Counted from the first letter of the stretch, positions 35,324-45,025 are shown. The stretch is 64,000 nt of DNA from Olleya marilimosa CAM030 (GCF_000518485.1 NZ_JADR01000007.1:186001-250000), one strand, 5' to 3'. The notes: generated by a model from the sequence alone, not told the origin. Translations and numbers: made by a program.

Positions 35324-38300
35324 CTATTCGCTTTTTAAAACAGTGTCTAATTGCTGTAAAAAATCTTTGTCCGATGGTACAGGACTGATTTCTGGCTCAG
35401 GCTCGCTATCATAGTATTGTTTAAACAATTCAAGATAGTTAGTAAAGGTCATAGATTCTTCTTTAGCAAAATCTCTGTCATATTCTACTAAAACATCTAC
35501 TAAGGCTTTGTAACGCTCTATATCAGTAAGTATTTCAGTAAAGTTATTGTCTTGGTTTTCTCTAGTTAAAGTACTGTAGTATTTTAAGTTTTCTTGATAT
35601 TTAGTAGCTACCTCTTTAAATAGTTGTCTAGCTTTGTCTTGATTATCTACTTCATAATAGGCACTTATGTAAGGCTCTAATAAAGTATAGTGTCCAAACT
35701 TATTAACAGGCATGTTCTTCATAGCAATGTCTGCTATTTCTTCAGCTTTATCTAATTGATTTTCGTTAATTAAGTTTTCAATTAATCTAGCTAAGTTTCC
35801 TCTATAAGTAATTGAGTTTCTTCTAGTTTCTGGATCATGGTAAATTTGATCACTTCCACTATTTCCCCAATCCCAATTAACCACCTTATTATACATAAAC
35901 TCTGTATCTAATCGTCCCATATCAAATGGATTTGCTCTAGCAACAGGTGTTTTTATTGGTACTAATTTATAAACCATACCATCTAATTGTAAGTAATCTT
36001 TCATCCAGATATAATCATCGTTTCCAAAAGCTCCACCAGTAAAGTATATTGGTCGTTCCCAATTATTACTTGCTACAATATCAAGCATCAATAAGCGGTT
36101 TTTTGTTATGGCATTGTCAGTAATTGTAATATCAACATAGTCTTCTATTAAGTCACTGTCTTTTGCTTTTACAATACCGTTATCTAATACAGATTGTTTG
36201 TCTACAGGCACTCTAATATTTTCTACAGGGAAATAGTTAGAGTTTAGAAATTGTTGTGGATATTGTGTATAATCTTCACCCTCTTGTTGTAAGGCGTGTT
36301 TTAATTTTGTTTTAGGGTCGTCGCTGGTTATAAAATTCATAAACGTAGCAATATCCAAAGTATCCTTAGATCTTAGACGTTTCATTAAGTACTCTCTTGT
36401 ACCATGTTTATACTTGTCGTGTGTTAAGCTGGAAGGTATTGGATCACTCTTGTAGGCTTTACGCTTCATTTGATCTATATACCAATCTGTTTGAAATAAA
36501 CTAGTGTTAACCACGCGTACGTCTGTACGATAGTTTTCAATTTCTTGTGCATACCATAAAGCAAAGGTGTCATTATCTCCAATAGAGAATAAAATACCGT
36601 TTTCTCCACAAGAATCAAGGTATTTTTTAGCCATAGCTAAAGCAGTGTATTTACCTGATCTATCATGGTCATCCCAGTTTTGTGTTGCCATAATTACTGG
36701 TACTAATAATAAACAAACTAAAGTGACTGTTGGAGCTAATACTTTATTTGTAACATACTTTTTAAGTAAATCAAAAATAGCATACACACCAAGTCCAATC
36801 CAAAGCGCAAATACATAAAACGAACCAACCACAGAATAATCACGTTCTCTAGGCTCAAATGGTCTTACGTTTGTATATACTTGTATTGCTAATCCTGTAA
36901 ATAAGAAAAATACCAAGGTAACCCAAAATAATTTTTTGTCTTTATTGAATAAGAAAAATAAGCCTATTAATCCTAAAATTAATGGGAAGAAAAAATACGT
37001 GTTACGACCTTTGTTGTCTGCAACATCACTTGGAAGATTGTCTTGAGATTGCCCTAAATGCCACTCGTCAATAAACTTAATTCCGCTAATCCAATTACCA
37101 TGTTGGTCGTATCGACCTTGTAAATCGTCTTGCTTACCTGCAAAATTCCACATAAAGTAACGCCAATACATATAACCAAGTTGGTATTCAAAAAGGTAAG
37201 AGATGTTACTAGCTAGTGATGGCTTTTCAATATTTATAAACTGTCCAAATTGTTTTAAAAAGTTGTGATAATCTTCATAATCAATGACACCTTTAGCGAC
37301 ATCACTTTTAAAGTCAATCATAGATTGTACTAATTGATCTTCACCTTGGTATTCTGGTTTTAAACTAAATTCTAAAAAGCCAGTAAACAGCATGTAGTTT
37401 TCAGCATTTTCTCCACTCCACATTCTTGGCAAAATGGCAGCTTGTTTAGAATTGTAGTTTTGTTTAGCGCGCTTATAGTCGTTAACAATTATATATTTGC
37501 CTGTAGCTTCATCCTTTTCGTATTTAGGTTTATCATCTACATATGGTTCGTTCTCATCTAAACCTGTATACTGATCTGTAAATAAAGGTCCGTAAAATAA
37601 ATGTGTTTCTGGATATTGCTCTAGGTTATAATACGCTAAAAGTTCTCTAGCACTTGAAGGATTGTTTTCATTAATAACAACATTGGCATTTGCTCTAATT
37701 GGTAACATTAACCAAGTAGATGATCCTATTAATACAAATAGCAAACATATAATACCTGTATTAATATGATACAGTTTTTTTGCTCTGGTGTATTTAAGTC
37801 CGTAGTAAAATGCTGCAATCAATAAAACGCCTGCTATAATTGAACCAGAATTAAAAGGCAGTCCTATTTGATTAACAAAAAATAGCTCCAATGCACTAAA
37901 GTATCTTAATACGTTTGGAAACATTAATTTAAATACAAACAATAATACAGCAACCGATACAACATTGGCTATTATAAAATTTTTGACTGTTATGTTTTGG
38001 TAGTTTTTGAAAAAATAGATTAACCCAATCGCAGGAATGGTTAATAATCCCATAAAGTGAATTCCAAAAGATAGTCCTACAACAAAGGCTATAAGAATTA
38101 ACCAACGGTTTCCTCTTGGTTTGTGCATGTCTTTTTCCCAGCGTAAGCCTAGATAAAACATGACAGTCATAATTAATGTTGCCATAGCATAAACTTCGGT
38201 TTCAACAGCATTAAACCAAAACGAATCTGTAAACGCAAAAGCTAAACTTCCAACAAAAGCACTTCCTAAAATGGCTATTTTTTGTCCTTTTGCTAAATTT

Positions 38301-38632
38301 TCTGGTTGTCCAATTATTTTTTTTAATAATAAAACAATGGTCCAAAACATAAATAATATTGCGAAAGCACTAGATACAGCACTCATCATATTCATTAAAA
38401 AACCTATCTGTGAAGGGTCTAGTGCAAACACTGAAAACACAGCACCAAACATCTGAAACAGTGGAGCTCCTGGTGGGTGTCCAACCTGTAATTTTGAAGA
38501 GGTTAAAATATATTCTCCAGCATCCCAATAACTTACAGTAGGTTCAACAGTAAGTGTGTAAGTGATAAGAGCAATTAAAAAAGCGAACCAACTAAGTATT
38601 AAGTTCCATTTTTTAAAGTTAAAAGTCATCAT
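35324..38632 (-). CDS. DUF2723 multi-spanning membrane protein with C-terminal TPR region
   Basis: A 1102-residue protein. The N-terminal half is polytopic with about 12-14 helices and begins with LSWFAFLIALITYTLTVEPTVSYWDAGEYILTS; the acidic residues after the first helix (WDAGE) are the pattern of GT-C glycosyltransferases, and DUF2723 is grouped with that fold. A soluble section with ENGILFSIGDNDTFALWYAQE and NWERPIYFTGG follows. The last about 150 residues hold TPR-like repeats (DKAEEIADIAMKNM, DKARQLFKEVATKY). The likely activity is transfer of a sugar from a lipid carrier onto a protein or glycan in the periplasm; this is inferred from fold only. Either of two adjacent ATGs (38632, 38629) may be used. 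A polysaccharide deacetylase gene follows directly. Confidence 0.87.
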   Translation of the reverse strand: MMTFNFKKWNLILSWFAFLIALITYTLTVEPTVSYWDAGEYILTSSKLQVGHPPGAPLFQMFGAVFSVFALDPSQIGFLMNMMSAVSSAFAILFMFWTIVLLLKKIIGQPENLAKGQKIAILGSAFVGSLAFAFTDSFWFNAVETEVYAMATLIMTVMFYLGLRWEKDMHKPRGNRWLILIAFVVGLSFGIHFMGLLTIPAIGLIYFFKNYQNITVKNFIIANVVSVAVLLFVFKLMFPNVLRYFSALELFFVNQIGLPFNSGSIIAGVLLIAAFYYGLKYTRAKKLYHINTGIICLLFVLIGSSTWLMLPIRANANVVINENNPSSARELLAYYNLEQYPETHLFYGPLFTDQYTGLDENEPYVDDKPKYEKDEATGKYIIVNDYKRAKQNYNSKQAAILPRMWSGENAENYMLFTGFLEFSLKPEYQGEDQLVQSMIDFKSDVAKGVIDYEDYHNFLKQFGQFINIEKPSLASNISYLFEYQLGYMYWRYFMWNFAGKQDDLQGRYDQHGNWISGIKFIDEWHLGQSQDNLPSDVADNKGRNTYFFFPLILGLIGLFFLFNKDKKLFWVTLVFFLFTGLAIQVYTNVRPFEPRERDYSVVGSFYVFALWIGLGVYAIFDLLKKYVTNKVLAPTVTLVCLLLVPVIMATQNWDDHDRSGKYTALAMAKKYLDSCGENGILFSIGDNDTFALWYAQEIENYRTDVRVVNTSLFQTDWYIDQMKRKAYKSDPIPSSLTHDKYKHGTREYLMKRLRSKDTLDIATFMNFITSDDPKTKLKHALQQEGEDYTQYPQQFLNSNYFPVENIRVPVDKQSVLDNGIVKAKDSDLIEDYVDITITDNAITKNRLLMLDIVASNNWERPIYFTGGAFGNDDYIWMKDYLQLDGMVYKLVPIKTPVARANPFDMGRLDTEFMYNKVVNWDWGNSGSDQIYHDPETRRNSITYRGNLARLIENLINENQLDKAEEIADIAMKNMPVNKFGHYTLLEPYISAYYEVDNQDKARQLFKEVATKYQENLKYYSTLTRENQDNNFTEILTDIERYKALVDVLVEYDRDFAKEESMTFTNYLELFKQYYDSEPEPEISPVPSDKDFLQQLDTVLKSE

Positions 38633-38656
38633 AAATTAAAGGTTTATTATGTGTTG

Positions 38657-38664
38657 CGAATTTA
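38657..38664 (-). promoter_or_regulatory. Weak -7-like element before the DUF2723 gene
   Basis: The minus strand reads TAAATTCG, one base off TAnnTTTG, 25 bases before the ATG. Tentative. Confidence 0.25.
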
Positions 38665-38735
38665 GTAATTATTATCAAACAGACACGGTTTTTAAGTTAA
38701 CGTTAAGTTTTAATTTAAATTTTTTTTAAAAAATG

Positions 38736-38766
38736 TTTGCGTGAATAAATAATTGTATTAAATTTG
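38736..38766 (+). promoter_or_regulatory. Bacteroidota-type promoter of tRNA-Gln
   Basis: TTTG at 38736-38739 and TAAATTTG at 38759-38766 are separated by 19 bp, the textbook arrangement of this phylum. Transcription would begin about 5-7 bases later, some 10 bases before the tRNA. Confidence 0.8.
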
Positions 38767-38783
38767 CATCCTCATTACGAGAT

Positions 38784-38856
38784 TGGCCTATGGTGTAACT
38801 GGTAACACGTTGGTTTTTGGTACCAAAGAGTCTAGGTTCGAAACCTAGTGGGCCAA
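38784..38856 (+). tRNA. tRNA-Gln (anticodon TTG)
   Basis: A 73-base cloverleaf: acceptor TGGCCTA with TGGGCCA (one T-G wobble), D arm GTGT/ACAC, anticodon stem TTGGT/ACCAA with loop TTTTGGT giving anticodon TTG, a five-base variable loop, and T arm CTAGG/CCTAG with TTCGAAA loop. The discriminator is A38856. The CCA end is not encoded (CAA follows), so it is added after transcription. It reads glutamine CAA and, by wobble, CAG. A promoter and a terminator frame it, so it is a single-gene transcript. Confidence 0.97.
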
Positions 38857-38860
38857 CAAA

Positions 38861-38890
38861 AAAAAGCTTCCTTTTTAGGAAGCTTTTTTA
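38861..38890. terminator. Intrinsic terminator after tRNA-Gln, also usable by the stress-protein gene
   Basis: A 12-bp stem (38861-38872 with 38877-38888, AAAAAGCTTCCT) has a TTTT loop and is flanked by A and T runs, so it works in both directions. It ends 19 bp before the convergent stop at 38910. Confidence 0.88.
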
Positions 38891-38909
38891 TTTTTATTAC
38901 ATTTTAACT

Positions 38910-39737
38910 TTAGATTTTAAAAGTAATTACTGGTCTTTTTGCATGGTTTACTAAATCTTCGCTAATACTGCCATTTAAAAAGTGGGCAATACCTTGTCGT
39001 CCATGTGTGCTTATGCCTATTAAATCAGCATCTATTATTCTAGAAAAATTCAATATGCCTTTTTCAATTGTTTCGTCATTATATATGTTTATCGTGTAAT
39101 TGTCAAAAGTTGAGTTAGCTATAAAGTCTCTCATTCTAACTTTTGAGGCTGCTGTTGTTGTAAAATTACTTGGTGTGTTAACGTTAAGTAGGTGGATTTT
39201 TGCCTCAAAAAGATTAGCTAGTTTTACAGCTTGTACATAAGTTTCTTTGTTGTCATTTTTAAAATCTGAAGCAAAAACAAATTCTTTTATATCAAAATTG
39301 TCATGTTCGTTTTTGATAACTAGAACAGGTGTGTTGGAAGTTCTAACAACTTTTTCTGTGGTAGATCCAATAAACAGTTCTTTAAGTCCTTCTGCACCAT
39401 GAGATCCCATAACAATTAAATCGACATCATGATTTTTACAGGTTTCAAGAATGCCTTTAGAGATTTCGTTAAAATCTACTGCTTCATGAACCGTTATGCC
39501 TTTTAGATAGTCTTTATCAAGTATTTTTTCAAATTCTTTATGGGCTAATTTCATAAAAAAAACAGCTTCTGGTAAATCAGCTGGTGTGCCACCACCTGTG
39601 CTTAGTTGATTTAATGGAAGCTCTAGCATGTGCAATAATATTAATTCGCAATTATGTTTTTTTGCTAATTGAGCAGCAACTTTAACTGCATTTTCTGCTT
39701 CGGTTGAGAAGTCAGTTGGGACTAGTAGTTTTTTCAT
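38910..39737 (-). CDS. Tandem-domain universal stress protein
   Basis: A 275-residue cytosolic protein of two UspA domains. The first, residues 1-145, ends with the ATP-binding motif GSHGAEGLKELFIGSTTEKVV (G-2x-G-9x-G-S). The second, about 150-275, ends with STHGRQGIAHFLNGSISEDLV, also a recognisable G-2x-G-9x-G-S. Both carry Asp near the first strand (VPTDFSTEAEN; FASDFKNDNK). Such proteins bind ATP and help cells survive starvation or oxidants, usually without a known enzymatic activity. The gene is alone between tRNA-Gln and the divergent rimP operon. Its 102-bp upstream region to rimP's promoter shows no minus-strand TAnnTTTG match. Confidence 0.93.
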   Translation of the reverse strand: MKKLLVPTDFSTEAENAVKVAAQLAKKHNCELILLHMLELPLNQLSTGGGTPADLPEAVFFMKLAHKEFEKILDKDYLKGITVHEAVDFNEISKGILETCKNHDVDLIVMGSHGAEGLKELFIGSTTEKVVRTSNTPVLVIKNEHDNFDIKEFVFASDFKNDNKETYVQAVKLANLFEAKIHLLNVNTPSNFTTTAASKVRMRDFIANSTFDNYTINIYNDETIEKGILNFSRIIDADLIGISTHGRQGIAHFLNGSISEDLVNHAKRPVITFKI

Positions 39738-39828
39738 AATGTTGATTTAGATGGTTAATAAAGAACTTATTATAAAGTTAGTAATAAAAAATGACTTTTA
39801 AAAAGTTATGAAAATCAATAAAATTATG

Positions 39829-39836
39829 TATCTTTG
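39829..39836 (+). promoter_or_regulatory. -7 promoter element of the rimP-nusA-infB operon
   Basis: TATCTTTG exactly fits TAnnTTTG. Transcription should begin near 39842, leaving a leader of about 58 nt that contains the hairpin at 39864-39884. Confidence 0.65.
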
Positions 39837-39863
39837 CAGCGTTGCAAGAGAAAAACTGAAATT

Positions 39864-39889
39864 GAGGGGACTAAAAGTCCCCTCTTTTT
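39864..39889 (+). terminator. Terminator-like hairpin in the leader of rimP (possible attenuator)
   Basis: A perfect 9-bp GC-rich stem (GAGGGGACT at 39864-39872, AGTCCCCTC at 39876-39884) has an AAA loop and is followed by five T. It starts about 22 nt after the inferred transcript start and ends 11 nt before the rimP ATG. Its place inside the leader, upstream of nusA, suggests regulated read-through. Confidence 0.75.
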
Positions 39890-39899
39890 ATACTTAAAA

Positions 39900-40361
39900 A
39901 TGTTTATAAATACAGTCAAAAGTTTACTAGAGGAAGCCTTAACAGAGCGCAAAGATTTATTTTTAATAGATTTTAGTGTTAATGGAGAGAATGCTATTAA
40001 TATTATAATTGATGGTGATCAAGGTGTTAAAGTTGAAGATTGCATGTTTATTAGTCGTGCAATAGAGCATAATATTGATAGAGAAGAGCACGATTTTGCG
40101 TTAGAAGTAATGTCGTCTGGTGCAGCTGCTCCTTTAACGTTGCCAAGACAGTATCCAAAGCATATTGGAAGAACTTTAGGTGTTAAGACAACTACTCAAA
40201 AAATTGAAGGTGTTTTGACTGAAGCTAATGAAGATGAAATAACTTTAGAGTGGAAAGCTAGAGAGCCAAAACCAGTTGGTAAAGGTAAAGTTACAGTAAA
40301 TAAAAAAGAAAATATTGCTTACAAAGATATTGTAGAAGCAAAGGTTATTATAAAATTTTAA
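39900..40361 (+). CDS. rimP: Ribosome maturation factor RimP
   Basis: A 153-residue factor needed for maturation of the 30S subunit. The N-terminal domain has FLIDFSVNGENAINIIIDGDQGVKVEDC, followed by SRAIEHNIDREEHDFALEVMSSGA, the RimP signature (usually LEVSSPG), and the C-terminal SH3-like domain GVLTEANEDEITLEWKAR. I start at the ATG at 39900: the upstream extension to 39834 would read through the promoter element and the hairpin and gives 22 residues without family resemblance. It is followed by nusA after 13 bp. Confidence 0.93.
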   Translation: MFINTVKSLLEEALTERKDLFLIDFSVNGENAINIIIDGDQGVKVEDCMFISRAIEHNIDREEHDFALEVMSSGAAAPLTLPRQYPKHIGRTLGVKTTTQKIEGVLTEANEDEITLEWKAREPKPVGKGKVTVNKKENIAYKDIVEAKVIIKF

Positions 40362-40374
40362 TTCAAATAGAGTT

Positions 40375-41607
40375 ATGGAAAATATAGCGTTAATTGAATC
40401 TTTTTCAGAGTTCAAAGACGATAAATTAATAGATCGTGTCACCTTAATGGCTATTTTAGAAGATGTATTTAGAAATGCATTGAAGAAAAAATTTGGAGAT
40501 GACGATAATTTTGATATTATTATAAACCCAGATAAAGGAGATTTAGAGATTTGGAGAAATCGTGTTGTAGTTGCAGATGGTGAAGTTGAAGAGCCTAATC
40601 AAGAAATCTCGTTAACTGCAGCAAGAAAAATTGAACCTGATTTTGAAGTAGGTGAGGATGTATCTGAAGAAGTTAAATTAATCGACTTAGGTCGTCGTGC
40701 TATTTTAGCATTACGTCAAAACTTGATTTCAAAAATTCATGAACATGATAATACTAACGTGTTTAAGCAGTTCCAAGAATTAGTTGGAGATTTATATACA
40801 GCAGAAGTACACCACATTCGTCACAGAGCTGTAATTTTGTTAGATGATGAAGGTAACGAGATTATTTTACCAAAAGATAAACAAATACCTTCTGACTTTT
40901 TTAGAAAAGGAGACAACGTAAAAGGTGTTATTGATAGTGTAGAGCTTAAAGGAAATAAGCCAACAATCATTATGTCAAGAACATCACCAAAGTTTTTAGA
41001 AAAACTTTTTGAATCAGAAATACCAGAAGTGTTTGATGGTTTAATTACAATTAAAAACGTGGTTCGTATCCCTGGAGAAAAAGCTAAAGTAGCGGTAGAC
41101 TCTTACGATGACAGAATTGATCCTGTTGGAGCATGTGTCGGAATGAAAGGGTCTCGTATTCATGGCATAGTTCGTGAGTTAGGTAACGAAAATATTGATG
41201 TAATTAATTACACTAATAACCTACAACTTTATATTACTAGAGCATTAAGTCCTGCAAGAGTAACATCAATCAAGATTGATGAAGAAAACAAACGTGCAGA
41301 AGCAATCTTAAAGCCAGAAGAAGTAAGTAAAGCAATTGGTAGAGGAGGTCACAATATTAGATTAGCAGGTCAATTGACAGGTTATGAAATAGACGTACTA
41401 AGAGAAGGTGCTGAAGAAGATGTAGAATTAAGAGAATTCTCTGATGAAATCGAAGAGTGGATCATCAAAGAATTTAGTAAAGCAGGTCTAGATACAGCTA
41501 AGAGTATTTTAGAGCAAGATGTGGCAGATCTAGTCAAAAGAACTGACTTAGAAGAAGAAACAATTTTAGATGTTATTAGAATTCTTAAGGAAGAGTTCGA
41601 AGATTAA
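40375..41607 (+). CDS. nusA: Transcription termination/antitermination factor NusA
   Basis: A 410-residue RNA polymerase-associated factor that promotes pausing, termination and antitermination. The N-terminal RNA polymerase-binding domain (about 1-125) contains ILEDVFRNALKKKFG and LGRRAILALRQNLISKI. An S1 domain follows at about 130-200 (DLYTAEVHHIRHRAVILLDD), then two KH domains, first with GACVGMKGSRIHGIVRELGNE, second with KAIGRGGHNIRLAGQLTGYEIDV. The acidic tail repeats of gammaproteobacterial NusA are absent; the tail ends in a helical segment. Its position between rimP and infB is conserved in bacteria. It could itself act on the hairpin in the operon leader. Confidence 0.96.
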   Translation: MENIALIESFSEFKDDKLIDRVTLMAILEDVFRNALKKKFGDDDNFDIIINPDKGDLEIWRNRVVVADGEVEEPNQEISLTAARKIEPDFEVGEDVSEEVKLIDLGRRAILALRQNLISKIHEHDNTNVFKQFQELVGDLYTAEVHHIRHRAVILLDDEGNEIILPKDKQIPSDFFRKGDNVKGVIDSVELKGNKPTIIMSRTSPKFLEKLFESEIPEVFDGLITIKNVVRIPGEKAKVAVDSYDDRIDPVGACVGMKGSRIHGIVRELGNENIDVINYTNNLQLYITRALSPARVTSIKIDEENKRAEAILKPEEVSKAIGRGGHNIRLAGQLTGYEIDVLREGAEEDVELREFSDEIEEWIIKEFSKAGLDTAKSILEQDVADLVKRTDLEEETILDVIRILKEEFED

Positions 41608-41648
41608 CATATATTTGGAAAAAAAAAGAATAAGGTTAAAGGCAATTT

Positions 41649-44426
41649 ATGGCTGAAACAATTAGATTAAATAAGGTATTACGTGAGCTTAACATCTCTC
41701 TTGATCGCGCTGTAGAATTTTTAGATTCTAAGGGTGTAGAGGTTGAGAAGCGTCCGACTACTAAAATTTCAGAAGAAACGTACAGTATTCTTTCAAATGA
41801 ATTTCAAAAAGACGCAAGCAAAAAAATGGCGTCTCAAGAGGTTAATGAAGCGAAGAACAAAGAGAAGGAAGAGCTACGTATTAAACGCGAAAAGGAGTTA
41901 GAAGAAAAGCAAAAAGCAGAAGAAGCTATCAAAGCTGCTAAAGCTGCTCAGCTCAAAAAAGAGGAAGAAGTTATCAAAGCTTCTAAGGCGCTTTCTGGAC
42001 CTAAAACTGTTGGAAAAATAGATTTAGATTCAGGTAAAAAAGTAGCTAAAAAGGAAGAGGCAGTTCCTGAGCCTAAAAAAGAGCCTGTAAAAGTTGAAAA
42101 AACTTCAGAAGCTAAAGAAACGCCGAAGGTTGAAACCAAAGTTGAGGCTAAGACTGAATCTAAACCAGAAGCAAAAGTTGAAGCTAAACCTGTTGTTACA
42201 CCTAAAAAGGAAGTTGCTAAGCCAAAGGAAGAAGAGAAGCCTCAGGAACCTGTTGAAGAAACTTTGAAAACTAAGTATACAAAACTTACCGGACCAAAGA
42301 TTGCAGGAGAAAAAATTGACTTGTCTCAGTTTAACAAGCCTAAAAAGAAAAAAGAAGATCCTAAAAAAGATGATAACGCTAATAAAAAGAAGCGTCGTCG
42401 TATATCTAAACCAGGAGATAACAGAACATCTTCATCACCTGCTAGAGGTGGTAACGACAGATTTAAAGGTAAAAAACCAGGTGGTCGTAAATCAGGAGGT
42501 CCTGTTGTTAAAGCAGAACCTAGTGAGGAAGAAGTACAAAGACAAGTACGTGAGACTTTAGAGAAGTTACAGGGTAAATCATCTAAAGGTAAAGGTGCTA
42601 AGTATAGAAGAGAGAAAAGAGATCAACATAGAGAGCAATCAGAAATCGATCAGCAAATTGAAGCTGCAGAAAGTAAGATACTTAAAGTTACAGAGTTTGT
42701 TACAGCAAACGAAATAGCTACGATGATGGATGTTCAAGTAACACAAATTATCTCAGCTTGTATGTCTTTAGGTATGATGGTAACAATGAATCAGCGTTTA
42801 GACGCCGAAACTATTGCTATCGTTGCAGAAGAATTTGGATATAAAACTGAATTTGTTACAGCCGATATTGATGTTTCAGTAGAAGATGTTGCGGATAAAC
42901 CAGAAGATTTAAAACCTCGTGCCCCAATTGTTACAGTAATGGGTCACGTTGATCATGGTAAGACATCTTTATTAGATTACATCCGTAAGGAAAATGTAAT
43001 TGCTGGAGAGTCTGGAGGTATTACTCAGCATATTGGTGCTTACGGTGTACAATTAGATAACGGTCAAAAAATAGCATTTTTAGATACACCAGGTCACGAA
43101 GCCTTTACAGCGATGCGTGCACGTGGTGCTCAAGTTACAGATATTGCTATTATTGTAGCAGCAGCGGATGACGATATTATGCCTCAAACAAAAGAAGCAA
43201 TATCTCATGCACAAGCAGCAGGTGTTCCTATTGTGTTTGCAATAAACAAGATTGATAAGCCTCATGCTAATCCAGAAAAAATTAAAGAAGGTTTAGCACA
43301 AATGAATTTACTTGTAGAAGATTGGGGTGGAAAAATCCAGTCTCATGATATCTCTGCAAAAGTAGGTACAGGTGTTAAAGAATTATTAGAAAAAGTATTA
43401 CTTGAAGCTGAATTATTAGAGCTTAAAGCTAATCCTAATAAGCCAGCTGTAGGAACAGTAGTGGAAGCCTTTTTAGATAAAGGTAGAGGATACGTGTCTA
43501 CAGTATTAGTACAAGCTGGTACATTACGTGTTGGAGATTATGTCTTAGCAGGTAAGAATAGTGGTAAAGTTAAAGCTATGCAAGATGAGCGTGGTCATGA
43601 TGTGCAGGAAGCTGGACCATCAACACCAGTATCTGTATTAGGTTTAGATGGTGCACCTCAAGCAGGTGATAAGTTTAACGTATTTGCAGATGAGCGTGAA
43701 GCTAAGCAAATTGCAACTAAGCGTACACAATTACAACGTGAACAAGATGTAAGAACAACTAAAACATTAACGTTAGCCGAAATTGGTCGACGTATTGCTT
43801 TAGGTACATTTAAAGAGCTTAATATTATCCTTAAAGGAGACGTGGATGGTTCTGTTGAAGCATTAACAGATTCTTTCCAAAAACTATCTACAGAAGAAAT
43901 TCAAGTAAATATTCTTCACAAAGGTGTTGGTGCTATTACAGAAAGTGATGTATTATTAGCAACAGCTTCAGATGCAATTATTATTGGATTTAATGTGCGT
44001 CCTGTTGGAAATGCACGTACAATTGCAGACAGAGAAGAAGTTGATATTAGAACATATTCTATCATTTATGACGCCATAAACGATCTTAAAGACGCAATGG
44101 AAGGTATGTTATCTCCAGAAGTTAAAGAAGAGATTACAGGTACTGCTGAAATTAGAGAAATATTTAAAGTTTCTAAAGTTGGTACTATTGCAGGTTGTAT
44201 GGTAATGAATGGTAAGATTTTTAGAAACTCTCAAATACGTTTAATACGTGATGGAGTTGTAACTTATACAGGTGTTTTAGAATCGCTTAAACGATTTAAA
44301 GATGATGCCAAAGAAGTCTCTAAAGGATATGATTGTGGTATGCAAATTAAGAACTACAACGATATTAATGTTGGAGATGTTATTGAAGCTTTCCATGAAG
44401 TAGAAGTTAAGAAAAAGCTTAAATAA
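41649..44426 (+). CDS. infB: Translation initiation factor IF-2
   Basis: A 925-residue GTPase that brings initiator tRNA to the 30S subunit and promotes subunit joining. The N-terminus has an IF2_N module (about 1-55, [24 protein letters not shown]), then a long Lys/Glu/Ala/Pro-rich disordered stretch to about residue 320. The G domain contains [11 protein letters not shown] (G1, about 430), a GITQHIGAY switch I, DTPGHEAF (G3), NKIDKP (G4) and SAKVG (G5). Domains II to IV follow. The long linker is typical of Bacteroidota. TATATTTG at 41610-41617 could be an internal promoter in the 41-bp gap after nusA. Confidence 0.97.
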   Translation: MAETIRLNKVLRELNISLDRAVEFLDSKGVEVEKRPTTKISEETYSILSNEFQKDASKKMASQEVNEAKNKEKEELRIKREKELEEKQKAEEAIKAAKAAQLKKEEEVIKASKALSGPKTVGKIDLDSGKKVAKKEEAVPEPKKEPVKVEKTSEAKETPKVETKVEAKTESKPEAKVEAKPVVTPKKEVAKPKEEEKPQEPVEETLKTKYTKLTGPKIAGEKIDLSQFNKPKKKKEDPKKDDNANKKKRRRISKPGDNRTSSSPARGGNDRFKGKKPGGRKSGGPVVKAEPSEEEVQRQVRETLEKLQGKSSKGKGAKYRREKRDQHREQSEIDQQIEAAESKILKVTEFVTANEIATMMDVQVTQIISACMSLGMMVTMNQRLDAETIAIVAEEFGYKTEFVTADIDVSVEDVADKPEDLKPRAPIVTVMGHVDHGKTSLLDYIRKENVIAGESGGITQHIGAYGVQLDNGQKIAFLDTPGHEAFTAMRARGAQVTDIAIIVAAADDDIMPQTKEAISHAQAAGVPIVFAINKIDKPHANPEKIKEGLAQMNLLVEDWGGKIQSHDISAKVGTGVKELLEKVLLEAELLELKANPNKPAVGTVVEAFLDKGRGYVSTVLVQAGTLRVGDYVLAGKNSGKVKAMQDERGHDVQEAGPSTPVSVLGLDGAPQAGDKFNVFADEREAKQIATKRTQLQREQDVRTTKTLTLAEIGRRIALGTFKELNIILKGDVDGSVEALTDSFQKLSTEEIQVNILHKGVGAITESDVLLATASDAIIIGFNVRPVGNARTIADREEVDIRTYSIIYDAINDLKDAMEGMLSPEVKEEITGTAEIREIFKVSKVGTIAGCMVMNGKIFRNSQIRLIRDGVVTYTGVLESLKRFKDDAKEVSKGYDCGMQIKNYNDINVGDVIEAFHEVEVKKKLK

Positions 44427-44443
44427 ACTTAAGTAAACTATAT

Positions 44444-44476
44444 AAAAAAAGCGATTCATTTGAATCGCTTTTTTTT
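44444..44476. terminator. Bidirectional terminator after infB
   Basis: AAAAAAAGCGATTCA (44444-44458) and its reverse complement (44461-44475) form a 15-bp arm pair around TT, with A and T tracts at either end. It serves infB and the convergent SPOR gene. Confidence 0.9.
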
Positions 44477-44494
44477 GTTTTAAACTAAATTATA

Positions 44495-44893
44495 TTATTC
44501 TTTTTCTTTTTTAGGCTTAAAGATAAAGGCATCGGTAAATTTTTTCTGCACGTCTACTAAAGCTCTCTCTGCTTCTAATCGTGTTCTAAAGCTGCCAACC
44601 CATACTTTATAGTTTGGTGTTTCAAATACAAGCTGAGAGCGTATCTTACCATTGCTATTTTCAAATTTAGATTTAATACTTTCAGCGCTACCTAGATTCC
44701 CTGAATATATTTGAATTTTATATCGGTCACTATTTTTATCGTCTTTATTCATATCCTTTTTTATCTCTAATAATTTAGCGATAGCAGGATCTTCATTTAA
44801 TATTACCGTTCCACTTTGAGCCATGCTAAATGTAGAAAAACATATTGTAATTAAGGAGGTTAAGCAAAAGGCTTTTATTTGTATTATTTTCAT
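44495..44893 (-). CDS. Short secreted SPOR-domain protein
   Basis: A 132-residue exported protein. The N-terminal signal peptide ends at FSMAQ (about residue 25). The mature part is nearly all SPOR domain (about 56-132): YKIQIYSGNLGSAESIKSKFEN and YKVWVGSFRTRLEAERALVDVQKKF are the two halves. SPOR domains bind denuded glycan strands at septa. There is no transmembrane anchor besides the signal, so it should be a soluble periplasmic or outer-membrane-associated protein. It converges on infB. A -7 box for it is at 44912-44919. Confidence 0.9.
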   Translation of the reverse strand: MKIIQIKAFCLTSLITICFSTFSMAQSGTVILNEDPAIAKLLEIKKDMNKDDKNSDRYKIQIYSGNLGSAESIKSKFENSNGKIRSQLVFETPNYKVWVGSFRTRLEAERALVDVQKKFTDAFIFKPKKEKE

Positions 44894-44911
44894 TTTTAAT
44901 GGTATTTAATG

Positions 44912-44919
44912 CAAATGTA
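44912..44919 (-). promoter_or_regulatory. Likely -7 promoter element of the SPOR gene
   Basis: The minus strand reads TACATTTG, matching TAnnTTTG, 19 bases before the ATG. Confidence 0.45.
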
Positions 44920-45017
44920 AATGTATTAAACTAAAAAGTGCTACAATTTATTATTTAGAATTTATCTAAATTAGCAATTAAGACTTCTTTAAGATTTTAA
45001 AAATCGACTTTAAGTAT

Positions 45018-45025
45018 TACTTTTG
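45018..45025 (+). promoter_or_regulatory. -7 promoter element of the actA-F/cox block
   Basis: TACTTTTG matches TAnnTTTG, with transcription expected near 45031, 30 bases before the first possible actA ATG. No perfect -33 TTTG is found. It may drive the whole block since no strong terminator occurs until 56528. Confidence 0.55.

Noticed and set aside
39834-39899. N-terminal extension of RimP upstream of 39900
   Set aside because: It runs through the -7 box and the leader hairpin; RimP proteins are about 150 residues, matching the start at 39900.
42301-42561. 86-residue frame inside infB on the same strand
   Set aside because: Low-complexity out-of-frame reading of the Lys-rich IF-2 linker.
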